Source of the DNA: Siphonodentalium dalli
Taxonomy: Eukaryota; Mollusca; Scaphopoda; Gadilida; Siphonodentaliidae
Assembly: GCA_032622095.1 (NCBI GenBank)
Contig: CP136065.1
Span: forward strand, 63,411,094-63,475,093
Direction: 5' to 3'
DNA: 64,000 nt
A program made the position numbers and the translations under genes. Below, piece by piece: positions 41,966 to 51,599 of the stretch (positions are counted from its first letter, which is position 1; every line of letters starts with the position of its first letter). Under the pieces are notes generated by a model that saw only the letters and a list, made by a program, of their open reading frames with translations, was not told where the DNA came from and did no database searches.

Positions 41966-42967
41966 AGGGTGAAATTATGTCTTGCCCATTCCTGACTCAA
42001 AGTGGAAACATTACTCTTGGGTGATGTTATTTGTACATAGCTTATTGCATTGTTTTAATCTAATCCACTGTCTGATTTATCTACAAAGTTGCTTTGCAAC
42101 GAACTATTTTGATACCTGATTCTGCTCTTGGTCGTGATATGGGCTAGCGGCTAAAACGACGTTAAACCCTCAATCAAGCAACCAATCAATCAAAGACGTT
42201 AAACTCTCAATTAATTAATCAATCAATCAATCAATTGTACATGGCATTATGTTTGGACTCAAAATTAGCTTAATTTGGATGTAGTTCGTAAAAAGGGAAT
42301 CCAGATTGAGGGTGAGTGCCTAAGGTTGTGAGTGATTAGATATCAGGGAGGGGATGTAGGTCCTATTGCGAGCTGTACCGAAACTTGTTATAGCTATACA
42401 TGAGCGAAAAAAAATCGCTCATTATACCGATCACGGAATAACAAAACACTGATACATTGGTAACAACGATCTCTGGTATTAGGGGGTTATATTGTTGATG
42501 TATATTAACTCCCCATAGCTCATCCCTGTCTGTGTCCATCACGTTATATATACGTAACGGGCACGTTATGCTCCAATTCTAACCAATGAAGTTGTCAACT
42601 TAATTTTAAGATTCTTTGGACATTGGTTGAGAAATAGATCTTTAAAACGGTGGAATAACTGGCATTGACAACTCCAATAACGAAAATAAAAAACCTTGGC
42701 CCCGTTCTGAAGTTCTGAGTAAATTTGAAAGCAATCGTGCACATAATTGCTGTGTATATCTTAGAGAATGTCTCACAGATGAATGTTCAAACACGGGAAG
42801 TAATAAATTATGGACTCTTCAAACAGTTCGAAATAAATCGTTAGCTGCCCCAGACAAAATCAATAGTAAATAGGTTCTTCATCACATTACTGCGAATGAT
42901 TTAGGTATGGAGTGCAGTGAATTGACAGTGATGATGTGATAGGTGGTGTTTTATCTAAAGGGGTCTA

Positions 42968-43616
42968 AATGGAGACTGTACCTAAAACAAGCCATTTATG
43001 AGGCCATCTTCTACTTTGCTCAACAGAAAATATCCAATAGAGAATTAATATAAGTCAAGAATGAGAGTTAAATACACTCACGTACACCACGTATAACAAC
43101 CTGATAATTATAACGAAAATGAGACAAGGGTTCAAATGACGTGAAACACTCCGGTATGGTAATCAAATAGAAATGGAAAATAAATCAAAGCAGTTATATT
43201 TACGAAATCGTTTTCGTTAGTTTATCTTCCATAGTTGCGTCCCGAATCGAGAAGTAAATATTGACAATTGTAGTGATACGTAGTTCGTATGATGTTTTCT
43301 ATGGAGTGATACGGTCGATTTGCTTGAAATTTTCGGCAATGCTTGTACAATGCTACATTCCTCCATGCAGTTGGCATAACGCCTGGATACTAACTTGTAA
43401 GTTATTCACATCCGAACAAGTCTATAATATGTCTTTAAGTCATTTACTCATTTTGATTATAATTACCATGTTGGTTTACCTCGTTCATAGAGTACATTAG
43501 TGTATTCTGCACTTATCCCTTAATCAAATTCATTAATTTATTACATATTTTCTGCTGAATAGAGTACGTAGGAAATGGCCCCATAAATGGCTGGATTTAG
43601 ACTTTAGAGTCTCCGT
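42968..43616 (+). mobile_element. TTAA-type MITE, GGGGGACTGT family, copy 2 (long form)
   Basis: Left end TGGAGACTGTACCTAAAAC and right end GGATTTAGACTTTAGAGTCT with TTAA at 43617-43620; the left TTAA is mutated. Shared interior phrases are CCATTTATGAGGCCATCTTC, CTCAACAGAAAATATCCAAT, CAAATTCATTAATTTATTAC and GGAAATGGCCCCATAAATGG. At about 650 bp it is longer than the relatives at 7395 and 44619. A 79-codon frame (43261-43500) inside it is not recognisable. Confidence 0.7.
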
Positions 43617-43624
43617 TTAATATA

Positions 43625-44095
43625 CACTGAAATAAAGAGAGTGTTGGAATTCTACCTTTGAAGATGTAATATCTCCTTAAATAATAACTTGTATATAATT
43701 CCCTAGGTATGAAATAATACCTATGAGTTGGCAGTCCCTGGAAACAATTATATTAATTAATATTAATTTTATTTCTATGTTATTTTATTCTATTAATGGG
43801 ACAATACTTGTTCTATAAATATAACTTTTAGATAGAGGCCTCCAGCGTGGTGCTCCGAACGAATGCGCCCCGCAAAATATATCTAATGTAATATTAAGTG
43901 CGAATCAAGTAGAAAAGACCTAGCGTGTGGCATATTCTTATTTTCAATGATTAAAATAACTGAAAATAAAAAATACAGAAGACGGTCGTGAATAGCAGGG
44001 ACCATTATTGATTGGCATAGAATTATTTTATATGAACAAAAATCTAATTAAATTCAATATTAATTGATAATTTATTCCGTTCACACACAGTATTT
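43625..44095. other. Intronic sequence before the M1-M3 exon
   Basis: AT-rich sequence without recognisable exon or element. The last 50 bases form a reasonable acceptor region ending TTATCTGTATTGCAG. Confidence 0.55.
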
Positions 44096-44148
44096 AGCGC
44101 TTAATTTTCAGTGACCTTGTATTTATGCACCATTTATCTGTATTGCAG

Positions 44149-44540
44149 TTGGGCAGTTCGCCTGCATCACGGGGTTCTTCCTGTTTGAGCGTAATATAGG
44201 ATTCTACGTGCTGCAAGTCTACGTTCCAGCCATACTTATCGTCATTCTATCCTGGGTTTCGTTTTGGATTGACGTCGAAGCCATTCCGGCTCGTGTAAGC
44301 CTCGGTGTGCTAACGGTCCTCACCATGACAACGCAGACAACGAGCGGAAGCGGAACCATAGCTCTACCGAAAGTGTCATACATCAAAGCTATAGATGTCT
44401 GGAACTCCACGTGCCTATTTTTCGTGTTTGCAGCTCTTCTAGAATTTGCTTACGTCAACGTCGTCAATAGAACAAGAAAGAGATCGATGTCTCAACGACG
44501 GCGAGATTTCATACAACGAACAATATCGTCAGAAGAACAG
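44149..44540 (+). CDS. Glycine receptor-like chloride channel, exon with M1, M2 and M3
   Basis: This exon forms the membrane pore of the channel. It begins (V)GQFACITGFFLFERNIGFY with the second-loop Cys, then M1 (VPAILIVILSWVSFWID). M2 follows with EAIPARVSLGVLTVLTMTTQ; the PAR at its inner mouth is the anion-selective signature of glycine, GABA and glutamate chloride channels. Next come LPKVSYIKAIDVWNSTCLFF and M3 (VFAALLEFAYVNVVNR), then the start of the cytoplasmic loop (TRKRSMSQRRRDFIQRT). I place the exon end at GAAGAACAG before GTTGGT, phase 0; a related fragment at 47095 also breaks at this place before GTGTGT. If not spliced, the frame would end at a stop at 44595-44597 without M4. 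M1, M2 and M3 share one exon, whereas vertebrate relatives usually split them. Confidence 0.93.
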
Positions 44541-44618
44541 GTTGGTGAAACATTTCAGCAACAGTTGCTGGAAATTCTTATAAAAACTCATCGATAAATG
44601 TACATATCATCACTTTAA

Positions 44619-44892
44619 AGGGGGACTGTAGACTAAATCCGGCCATTTATGGAACCATCTCCTATTATACTCAACATAATTGCAACAAATGAATGAATTT
44701 AAGCCGTGGATGAGTGCAAAATAATTAAACTCATTTTCATTATAATTACCACGTTGTTTGCATGGTTCATATATCACACTAGTGTATTTTGCACTCATCC
44801 ATGGCTCAAATTCATTCAATTGTTGCATATATTCTGTTGAGTATAATATGAAATGGTCCAATAAATGGCCGGCTTTAGCGTAGAATCCCCCT
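44619..44892. mobile_element. TTAA-flanked MITE, GGGGGACTGT family, copy 3 (compact palindrome)
   Basis: Left end AGGGGGACTGTAGACTAAAT, right end GCTTTAGCGTAGAATCCCCCT; TTAA at 44615-44618 and 44893-44896. The arms pair over most of the element (CCATTTATGGAACCATCTCC against GAAATGGTCCAATAAATGG; GAATTTAAGCCGTGGATGAG against CATCCATGGCTCAAATTC). It lies about 80 bp after the M1-M3 exon. Confidence 0.85.
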
Positions 44893-44896
44893 TTAA

Positions 44897-44971
44897 AGGG
44901 ACTCGATGTCTGCCTTCGCAGTGGGTAGATGGGAAAATCATGTGTGCCCATCGCGAAGGCCTCGAGTGCCT
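44897..44971. mobile_element. 75-bp hairpin MITE, TTAA-flanked
   Basis: Begins AGGGACTCGATGTCTGCCTT and ends AAGGCCTCGAGTGCCT; inner CGCAGTGGGTAGATGGG and CCCATCGCG also pair. It uses the TTAA at 44893-44896, the right flank of the previous element, and the TTAA at 44972-44975. Confidence 0.75.
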
Positions 44972-44975
44972 TTAA

Positions 44976-45383
44976 TCCTTTCATGACAATCCTTTCACAA
45001 CATTAAAGACCCTGAGCCAATGCATTCTCGTATATATGCGAGTCGACCATAGGTCGCCTCGCATATATAAGAGAATACATTGGCCTAACATTTTTTATTT
45101 TTGTTTATCAATTGTTCTTACATTCTTTAACAATTTTTTTTAATTTATTCTTACATTCTATAACAAATATTATAATTTTTTCTATAATCTTTGACAATTT
45201 TATCACATTTTATCATTTTGTTCTTAATTTTTATCATTATTTCTTACATTCTTTAACAATTATAAAAAATAATATAAAATTTGTTAGTCCAATGCATTCT
45301 CGTGTATAACAAAATGCATATATAACAGAATGCATTGACACAGGGTTTTTGCAAAAATTCAGGAAGCTCCCGTCATGAAAGGG
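44976..45383. mobile_element. TTAA-flanked palindrome MITE, TCCTTTCATGAC type
   Basis: Begins TCCTTTCATGAC and ends GTCATGAAAGGG; TTAA at 44972-44975 (shared with the previous element) and 45384-45387. It contains one full palindrome (about 45018-45085, GCCAATGCATTCTCG type) and one damaged palindrome (about 45289-45342) separated by an AT-rich spacer of TTCTTACATTCTTTAACAAT repeats, as in the elements at 1308 and 60907. Confidence 0.8.
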
Positions 45384-45633
45384 TTAATAATAATAATATA
45401 TATATTTATCGGTGGAATTTTAAAAGAATTTCCAACAACTGTGATTTCAGCATGTATGATAATTATAGCAAAATCACTCTTTAGCTCTCAAAACTACGCT
45501 CTTTTAGCTATACATGTAGCTGTGATATATTGCAGAACACAGTCTTCTCTTTTCTCTCAACGCGTGTATTATATGTACGTCTATTTCAAGCTTGCGTTCT
45601 GCGGCCGCGTTCGATGCGACACTCACTCGAAGC

Positions 45634-46115
45634 TCCTAATACGCACACGATTAGAGAGTGAACGATACTTAATCGGGGTTCATCAAACTCTATCTAAAAG
45701 CTATTTAAAGGTACTTCAAACATCTCCGCTATTTCGTCAATATTCCTAGCCTCAACCCTTATCTCGCATGCCACGTAATATTGCGATTTAATATCAATCG
45801 CTATCTGAAAGCTTTTTAAAAGCAATTCTTCAAACATATCCGTTATTTCGTCAATAATCCTGCCCTCAATCCTATATAACATCGCGTGTCACCTGTTATT
45901 GCGATTTAATGTCAATCGCTGTCTAAAAGCTCTTTAAAAGCACTTCTTCAAACACCTCCGTTATTAGGTTAATAAACGCCTCCGTTATTATGTTAATAAT
46001 TCTAGCCTCAAACCTAACCTGGCGTTGAACGTGTTATTTAGATTTAATATCAATAGCTATCTAATCGTGAACCTTAATTAAGTATATTTCTCTATCTAAT
46101 CGTGTATTGGCTGCT
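45634..46115. mobile_element. TIR element with internal ~125-bp tandem repeats
   Basis: The left end (CTAATACGCACACGATTAG, AACGATACTTAATCGGGGTTC) is mirrored on the right (GAACCTTAATTAAGTATATT, CTAATCGTGTATTGG), giving arms of about 47 bp. Between them are three diverged units of about 125 bp with CAATCGCTATCTGAAAGC, TTTTAAAAGCAATTCTTCAA, CCGTTATTTCGTCAATAATC and ATTGCGATTTAATATCAATC. No transposase was recognised. The ends resemble the motif at 14484 and 15846. Confidence 0.7.
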
Positions 46116-46990
46116 CGAAGTAAACATGCATGCCGATAACATAACGAAAAACAATATTGCCTATATATGATGAAATCCATGTATAAAAATATTCGATTCT
46201 TTGAGTATAATATGTTTAACATTTACTAACTTAATTACAACCAACTATGACTAATGCATTGATTATTAATTCTAACTTTATCGATATTAAATGTAGTATT
46301 ATAAGACAAAGAAGCCTCTGTTGCAGAAATATAGACCCCGTATAGACTGAGCACCTTTACTCGGCGGTTGTCATATATCAGATCTGTTTTCACTCGGATT
46401 GTTGAGAATGCGAAGTGGAGCATGTAGTTAGAATTCGCATAAGAACCCATGCACTTTACAAGATAGTTCAGAATTGTACATGTATATAATCATTATCGTT
46501 ATATGTACATGTCTATATATCAAAGTAATTCCGCGGATTCTCTAGCCATACACCAGCTTCAAAACTACATTATTAAAGGCCGACTTAATTTTCGAATTGC
46601 CAGATCACATCATGTACAGCATATTCCATGTTAAATATCATTTGAAAGAGGAAGCTCCAATACAATGTATTATCAACTTAACCAGCGGAATTAACTGTGA
46701 ACATGTTGTGTTGTCATGGTATCGACGTATGTCATGTGCTTAATATCGATCTGGTATGTACTGTCAGTTTATTATTCTCAACGGAAGGGGTAACCCTATC
46801 TCTTAGTTGTGAATTGTGATGCATTCTGGGATAAATAACGGGGGAAGTCTTGGGTGAATCTGAGAATATATATATATATTTGGTTCCTGTTCCAAATGGT
46901 ATATAATATGGAATATATTGTGCATAATGTGATATATTCATTCGAAAATAATTAAGTGGGACTTTGAACCACCGCCTAAATGTTTGAAAA
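46116..46990. other. Intronic or intergenic sequence, nothing recognised
   Basis: No M4 exon of the receptor was found here. A short TATATATATA run lies near 46867. Confidence 0.45.
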
Positions 46991-46994
46991 AAAA

Positions 46995-47120
46995 TGCCAA
47001 CGTTGTCAATAGAACAAGAAAGCGGTCGTTGCCAAAGCCACGGCGAAATTTCATAAAACGAACGATATCGTCAGATTAAAGAACCAGATATTGAAGAACA
47101 GGTGTGTGAAACATCTCAGC
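46995..47120 (+). pseudogene. Broken duplicate of the end of the M1-M3 exon
   Basis: The frame reads NVVNRTRKRSLPKPRRNFIK, then RTISSD and a stop. It matches the last part of the exon at 44149-44540 (VNVVNRTRKRSMSQRRRDFI, QRTISSEEQ). The copy has an in-frame TAA after SSD. It also has about 19 extra bases before the GAAGAACAG that precedes GTGTGTGAAACATCTCAGCA, which in turn matches GTTGGTGAAACATTTCAGCA after 44540. There is no acceptor in front, only AAAAAAAATGCC, so it cannot be spliced in as an exon. It marks a partial duplication about 2.5 kb downstream of the source. Confidence 0.85.
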
Positions 47121-47129
47121 ATGTATACT

Positions 47130-48055
47130 GTATGCTATATAAGTAGCCAAATAAGTCGCCTTGAGATCTCGCAACACCACTCACCCTGCTCTGCTTGATA
47201 TGGATGTATTGCGGAATACAACCTGCTCTCAGGTCTTTTTCAATCGTCAGTCATACTAAAAGTAATCACGATATCATATTTGCCTAAAAAGTCCTATATA
47301 ATAACGGGCTTTATTACACGCTTGTTCCTAGAAGTACAGTGTTATTGCCGTTCCATATTTACAAATCCGTATGGAACGTACGTTCCATACGCATCTCGTT
47401 GGCGTAAAATGACGTACATGACGTTCGCCTCAACCATGAAACTGGAACTATTTAAATAAAAGAATCACCACACATGACAAACACGCCCTGTATGAGCCTA
47501 AATAAACCTTCTAATCCTGTATTTGTAATGCACGGATTCTAGGACGCGAAGCGTGTAATAAACACAGAACGACACGATGTGTAAATGGGTTTGTCGATAT
47601 TGGCAGTTTGACCAATAGAGCGTGTGTGGTTTACAACTTCCATATAATTATGGTGATTCCTTGTTCAAATTGGAATTCCCCAACACGTGTTATCACATAC
47701 GTGTATATATTTACACACTAAGTGTTGTCATCACTAAATCCAGCATTCTGATTGGTCGGCGCCCACGTGGCTAGTTGCAGTTATTTCTCGGTGAATGCGC
47801 AACGCCTCATAACACCAAGCTAATAACACAATCGATACGTCATTAGGTTTGGAAAGACGAACGCGTAATGCTTTGGGCGCATTTTGACTCGCGCAGGATT
47901 GACTTAATACATCATCGGGTTTCAACATGAAGAGAAATTGTTCCTATTAACTTTTGCCAAGGGTGCTATTGGGTATTTTGGGCTGATCTTGTCACGATAC
48001 ACTTTTCGATTTAAATATATTTACAAAAGTGACTTTTTCGCTAAATGTATATAAA
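47130..48055. other. Non-coding, nothing recognised
   Basis: Small inverted phrase GGAACGTACGTTCC near 47372. AGAACGACACGATGTG near 47570 relates to the hairpin at 35952. No gene was recognised. Confidence 0.45.
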
Positions 48056-48058
48056 TAT

Positions 48059-48215
48059 AAGGATTAACTGTCATGTGGACTATTTTTATGGAGATGTAAC
48101 GGTGAGGTAAGTGGACATAACTTGTATGTAAAACCCTTCGGGTTTTACACAAGTTATGTCCACTTACCTCACCGTTACATCTCCATAAAAACAGTCCACA
48201 TGACAGTTAATCCTT
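48059..48215. repeat. Near-perfect hairpin, ~75-bp arms
   Basis: Left arm AAGGATTAACTGTCATGTGG, GGAGATGTAACGGTGAGGTA, GACATAACTTGT pairs with the right arm almost base for base; the tip is AAAACCCTTCGGGTTTTA. Few mismatches and one short slip. Arms this similar indicate a young MITE or a recent inverted duplication. No TTAA flank is present. Confidence 0.88.
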
Positions 48216-48459
48216 ATGTAAACACATGGTATTTCCACGTATAACCAGCATGGTGCCATATAACATGTCTATGTACATGAATAGAACATTATTAACGATT
48301 CATAAATATATGTATATATACCCACACGTCAACTATCACAACATACCGTATTATTGTCAATGGCGGAGCCGTGACATTGCGTGACCTCTCTTAACGATGT
48401 CTGCGCATGTCTGTACTATTTCCGGAAGAAGTCAGCAGATTTTTTTGCCAGGCCGCCAA

Positions 48460-48606
48460 ATATTCCAGCTGGTGAAAAATAACAGATTTCTAAAATAGAA
48501 ATATGATAACTCTGAGCTTTGATGGGTGGGTTCCTCGGCTGAATTCAAATATTGTTATTACCCCCGAAGCCGAAGAAATAGTAATTTAGCGGGGGGGGGG
48601 GGGGCG
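48460..48606. repeat. Dispersed repeat with GAGCTTTGATGGGTGGGTTC, copy 1
   Basis: The phrase GAGCTTTGATGGGTGGGTTC and flanking ACAGATTTCTAAAATAGAAA recur, diverged, at about 59575-59690. Copy 1 ends in a run of about 15 G (48591-48604) and copy 2 in a run of about 21 C, so the homopolymers may sit at the element's edge or loop. Confidence 0.6.
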
Positions 48607-48609
48607 TTA

Positions 48610-49045
48610 AATCGGATTTTGTATCTTTAACACCAAATAATTAACCCTCAGCCATCGCGACTCGCGTGTTTTCGACTTGAGAACTTTCTTATCTGTATTT
48701 TATATCTTATATAAGGTTTATAACTACTGCAGAAAGATTAGTGGCCTTCCTGGTTTCCCTCCTTCTCCTTCAGTGAGTAGATTTCTCTGTGTGACATGTC
48801 TTGTTTAGATATACACGTACAGAGTAGAACATTGTTACTTATATATGTATAGCTGCTTCTTTAGTTTTATGTTGTGCGCCCAATTTGATACAATAATATA
48901 TAATATATATATATACTTCAAATACAAATACTTTATTTCTCATCACCATTATATAATGACATTTCAAGAAAAAATACAACATCATTATATACACTGGCTG
49001 CCATTCCCAATAATAATAAAATATATAATAACGAAATGGCAACAT
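48610..49045. other. Non-coding, nothing recognised
   Basis: AT-rich. Short open frames on both strands overlap one another without domains. Confidence 0.45.
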
Positions 49046-49046
49046 T

Positions 49047-51593
49047 GTGATTACACTGCTCGTTAATGCGTTTGTGGATAAATTAAACTTTGATGTTGTA
49101 AATAAACCGTATACATTGTCCGTACACTTGACATATATGGTCTCAATGACCATCTGGGGCCTATACTATACTATAGAATTACAATTGCCGTGTTTCTCCA
49201 CGTGGACAAACTGTCGAATACTATGGATACGATAATTTACAAGTGTGTGCGATTCCCCGTCATTTACAAGAACAGATCAAATCCAGTACTATGGATCTCT
49301 GTTTATCTGCGCGGGATGCGAACGCTTGTTAATGGGTAAAGGGAAGTTACTCTAATATTGATGGATATAGTAAAGCCTACACATATATATTTGAGTCAGT
49401 AACTGTTGGCGGGTGGTTTAGTTGATGTATAAAGGTACATCTATGTTTTATCCCACATTGATTGCCTATTATAGTGGAATATAGAGAATTCAATGTACGC
49501 ATAAAGATTGAGTAGGGAAACATTTAACTGGATGTCGTATACAAACGATTTCGATGCATTTACAATTGAATTGCCGGAGATAACAGACTGGTAGAAATTT
49601 TCCAAGTTAAAAGGGTGCAAATCTATATATATCAAGTATATTTTCCAAAGGGTCGGTGTAACTTTTTGTTTAAGGAGAAACTCAGATTTAACAACCAAAA
49701 TTACACTCTATATAGGAAAACATCATACTAGTGGTATAAATTATAATTTGCAGTTAGTTACATTACCTGAAAAAATAGCCATTGTAATGAGTACAACCTA
49801 TTATTCAGTCTTAATTGTCAAATTCAGTGCCAATTTCTACCATGGAATCGCGGTAACATTCACGCATACGGTCTCCGCTGACCGAGTGCACCTCCATCCC
49901 TGAACCATATATTATTTCCGAGTCCGGAAAACTATACCTGCACCCCATTCGGTTGAAATTCTGCAATGGTTACTCAAGATTTCCAACTGTTAGAAATCTT
50001 CAACCGATCGAAACTTCTCAACTAATTGCCATTTAACTCCATAATTCAATCATCACAAACTTTGGGACGAAGATTATTGTGATGCGCCAACACCCATTGA
50101 ACGTCCCTGCGTGACATCCCCAATTGTTGAGTATTTTGATGAGTATCGCCCCCGTCACAACATAATTTATGTGCAAACCCTTATTTATCAAAGCCAATTT
50201 GTCTATGTTTATGAACCCCATCTCAAAATATATCTATCTACGCCCATACGTAATTTGAACCCATCATCCCAATATGACTACGATTTTATTGACCCGGTGA
50301 AACTTCGCATGTCGAGAAAGGGTTAATGCACGAGTGCGCAACACACAAAGCGATAATCCGACACATCGACATTCGCACGCGTTTCATTGCGGTGACAACC
50401 ACTAATTCAGCTCGTATACTTGTAATGTTAACACCGTGTTCTACCCGATTTGTGTTATGTCTGTACTATATATGGAACTCCCTAAGTTGGTAATTTATCA
50501 GCCCGTCAAGCGAGTTCTTGTTTTTCCCCAAGTTAGACAATTCGAGTACTATAGAATAACAAAAAGATGCAGCGTTGGGACACTCCAAACACCATAAAAA
50601 CCGAGTTAATCCCAGTTACAGAATGGCTCTCCCAGAACATTATATAAGTCAGTTCACAACGATGTATGGTGTGAAAAAGGGTAATCGCCTATTGTTAAAT
50701 TCCAATATCCAATGCAAGGAATTTACAAGAACACAATTGCTCGAGTACTATAGAACACAAGTCTAGCTTTACAAGACTGTGAAATTACCGACTAACGCTG
50801 TCCACGTGGAGAAACACGGCAATTGTAATTCCATAGTATAGGCCACAGGAGACGTTTCTAAACACAGGCATATTTCCTTACAAGCAAGCATGGAAAAGGC
50901 TTGTGAAATCAGCGGTGGAACTTGTGCACATGTACGCATCAGAATGGATTAGCGATGTTTACAGCAATGAATCGCTGGCTTTAGCTCGGCAGATTCACAG
51001 CAGTCCTCTCTCAGACTATCATGCTGGACAATATGGCATCTGCTGAAACAACATACCCAAATGGACTGGTATGATGTGCATGTGGGAAAGTGTATGAAAA
51101 TGAACTCGTTCACGCACTGACTAAATGTAAATCCCTGTCGATATACAATTTGCGCAACATATATTGGGAACGAATTATTTATGCATATGGCGTTGATACA
51201 TTTTTCTTCCTGTATCAACTGAACGACAGCGCTATGCGAGTGTTCGTACTAGATGGAAACACTATTATTATCACAAACGATGTTGAGTCAAACAGAACTA
51301 ACATAATCATAGACACAGCAATTTCCTCGTCATCAGTTGCACTCTCATAAGAGGCGAAAGCGCTACATGTAACGTATGAGCGAGGAATGCGGACCATATA
51401 GTCGTCTATCGAATGGACATACACTACATGTGGACTACTCTGTGAATATTTGTGTATATACAACTTGACTCGTGTATATTACTATGTAATGTATATATAC
51501 TCTCCGCATATGAAGGCAATAAATAAATAACGGTGATTACACTGCTCGTCAATGAGTTTGTGGATAAATTAAACTTTGATGTTGTAAATAAAC
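49047..51593. repeat. Region bounded by ~60-bp direct repeats, with inner inverted repeats
   Basis: 49047-49107 and 51532-51593 are direct repeats (GTGATTACACTGCTCG, TTTGTGGATAAATTAAACTT, TGATGTTGTAAATAAAC) with few differences. Just inside, 49163-49206 (ATAGAATTACAATTGCCGTG, TTTCTCCACGTGGAC) is the reverse complement of 50800-50843. Phrases like CGAGTACTATAGAA and TTTACAAGAACA recur at 49207, 49265, 50535 and 50720. Open frames inside (50111-50326, 51090-51350) have normal-looking composition but no domain I recognise. The whole may be a decayed mobile element of unknown class. Confidence 0.5.
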
Positions 51594-51599
51594 CCGCGT

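Larger units (their letters stand above)
40746..42237 (+). mobile_element. ORF1-only non-LTR retrotransposon (internally deleted LINE)
   Basis: The copy has a GC-rich 5' UTR (from CCCCTGTGTGGGCCCGAGG), an ORF1 region (41290-41962), and a 3' UTR with GTCGTGATATGGGCTAGCGG, CGACGTTAAACCCTC and a long CAAT/AATC tail. There is no endonuclease or reverse transcriptase between ORF1 and the 3' UTR. A probable 10-bp target duplication, TATATGGTAT (40736) and TACATGGCAT (42238), flanks it, and copy 1 of the surrounding duplication shows the empty site. The 5' end therefore appears full-length, which is unusual. The missing 4 kb or so looks like an internal deletion. Confidence 0.8.
39943..42535. repeat. 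Segmental tandem duplication, copy 2
   Basis: Same order of phrases as copy 1, interrupted by the MITE at 40222-40704 and the ORF1-only LINE at 40746-42237. After the LINE it resumes with ATTATGTTTGGACTCAAAAT, GATATCAGGGAGGGGATG and AACTCCCCATAGCTCATCCC. Without the two inserts its length is close to that of copy 1 without its own insert. Confidence 0.85.

Noticed and set aside
44541-44597. Read-through of the M1-M3 exon to the stop at 44595-44597 as the natural protein end
   Set aside because: The protein would lack M4, which all Cys-loop channels need. The downstream duplicate also breaks at the same GAAGAACAG/GT place, so splicing at 44540 is more likely.
51090-51350. 86-codon plus-strand frame with normal-looking composition
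   Set aside because: No domain, no splice borders, and an 82-codon frame on the opposite strand overlaps it; kept only as part of the unexplained region 49047-51593.
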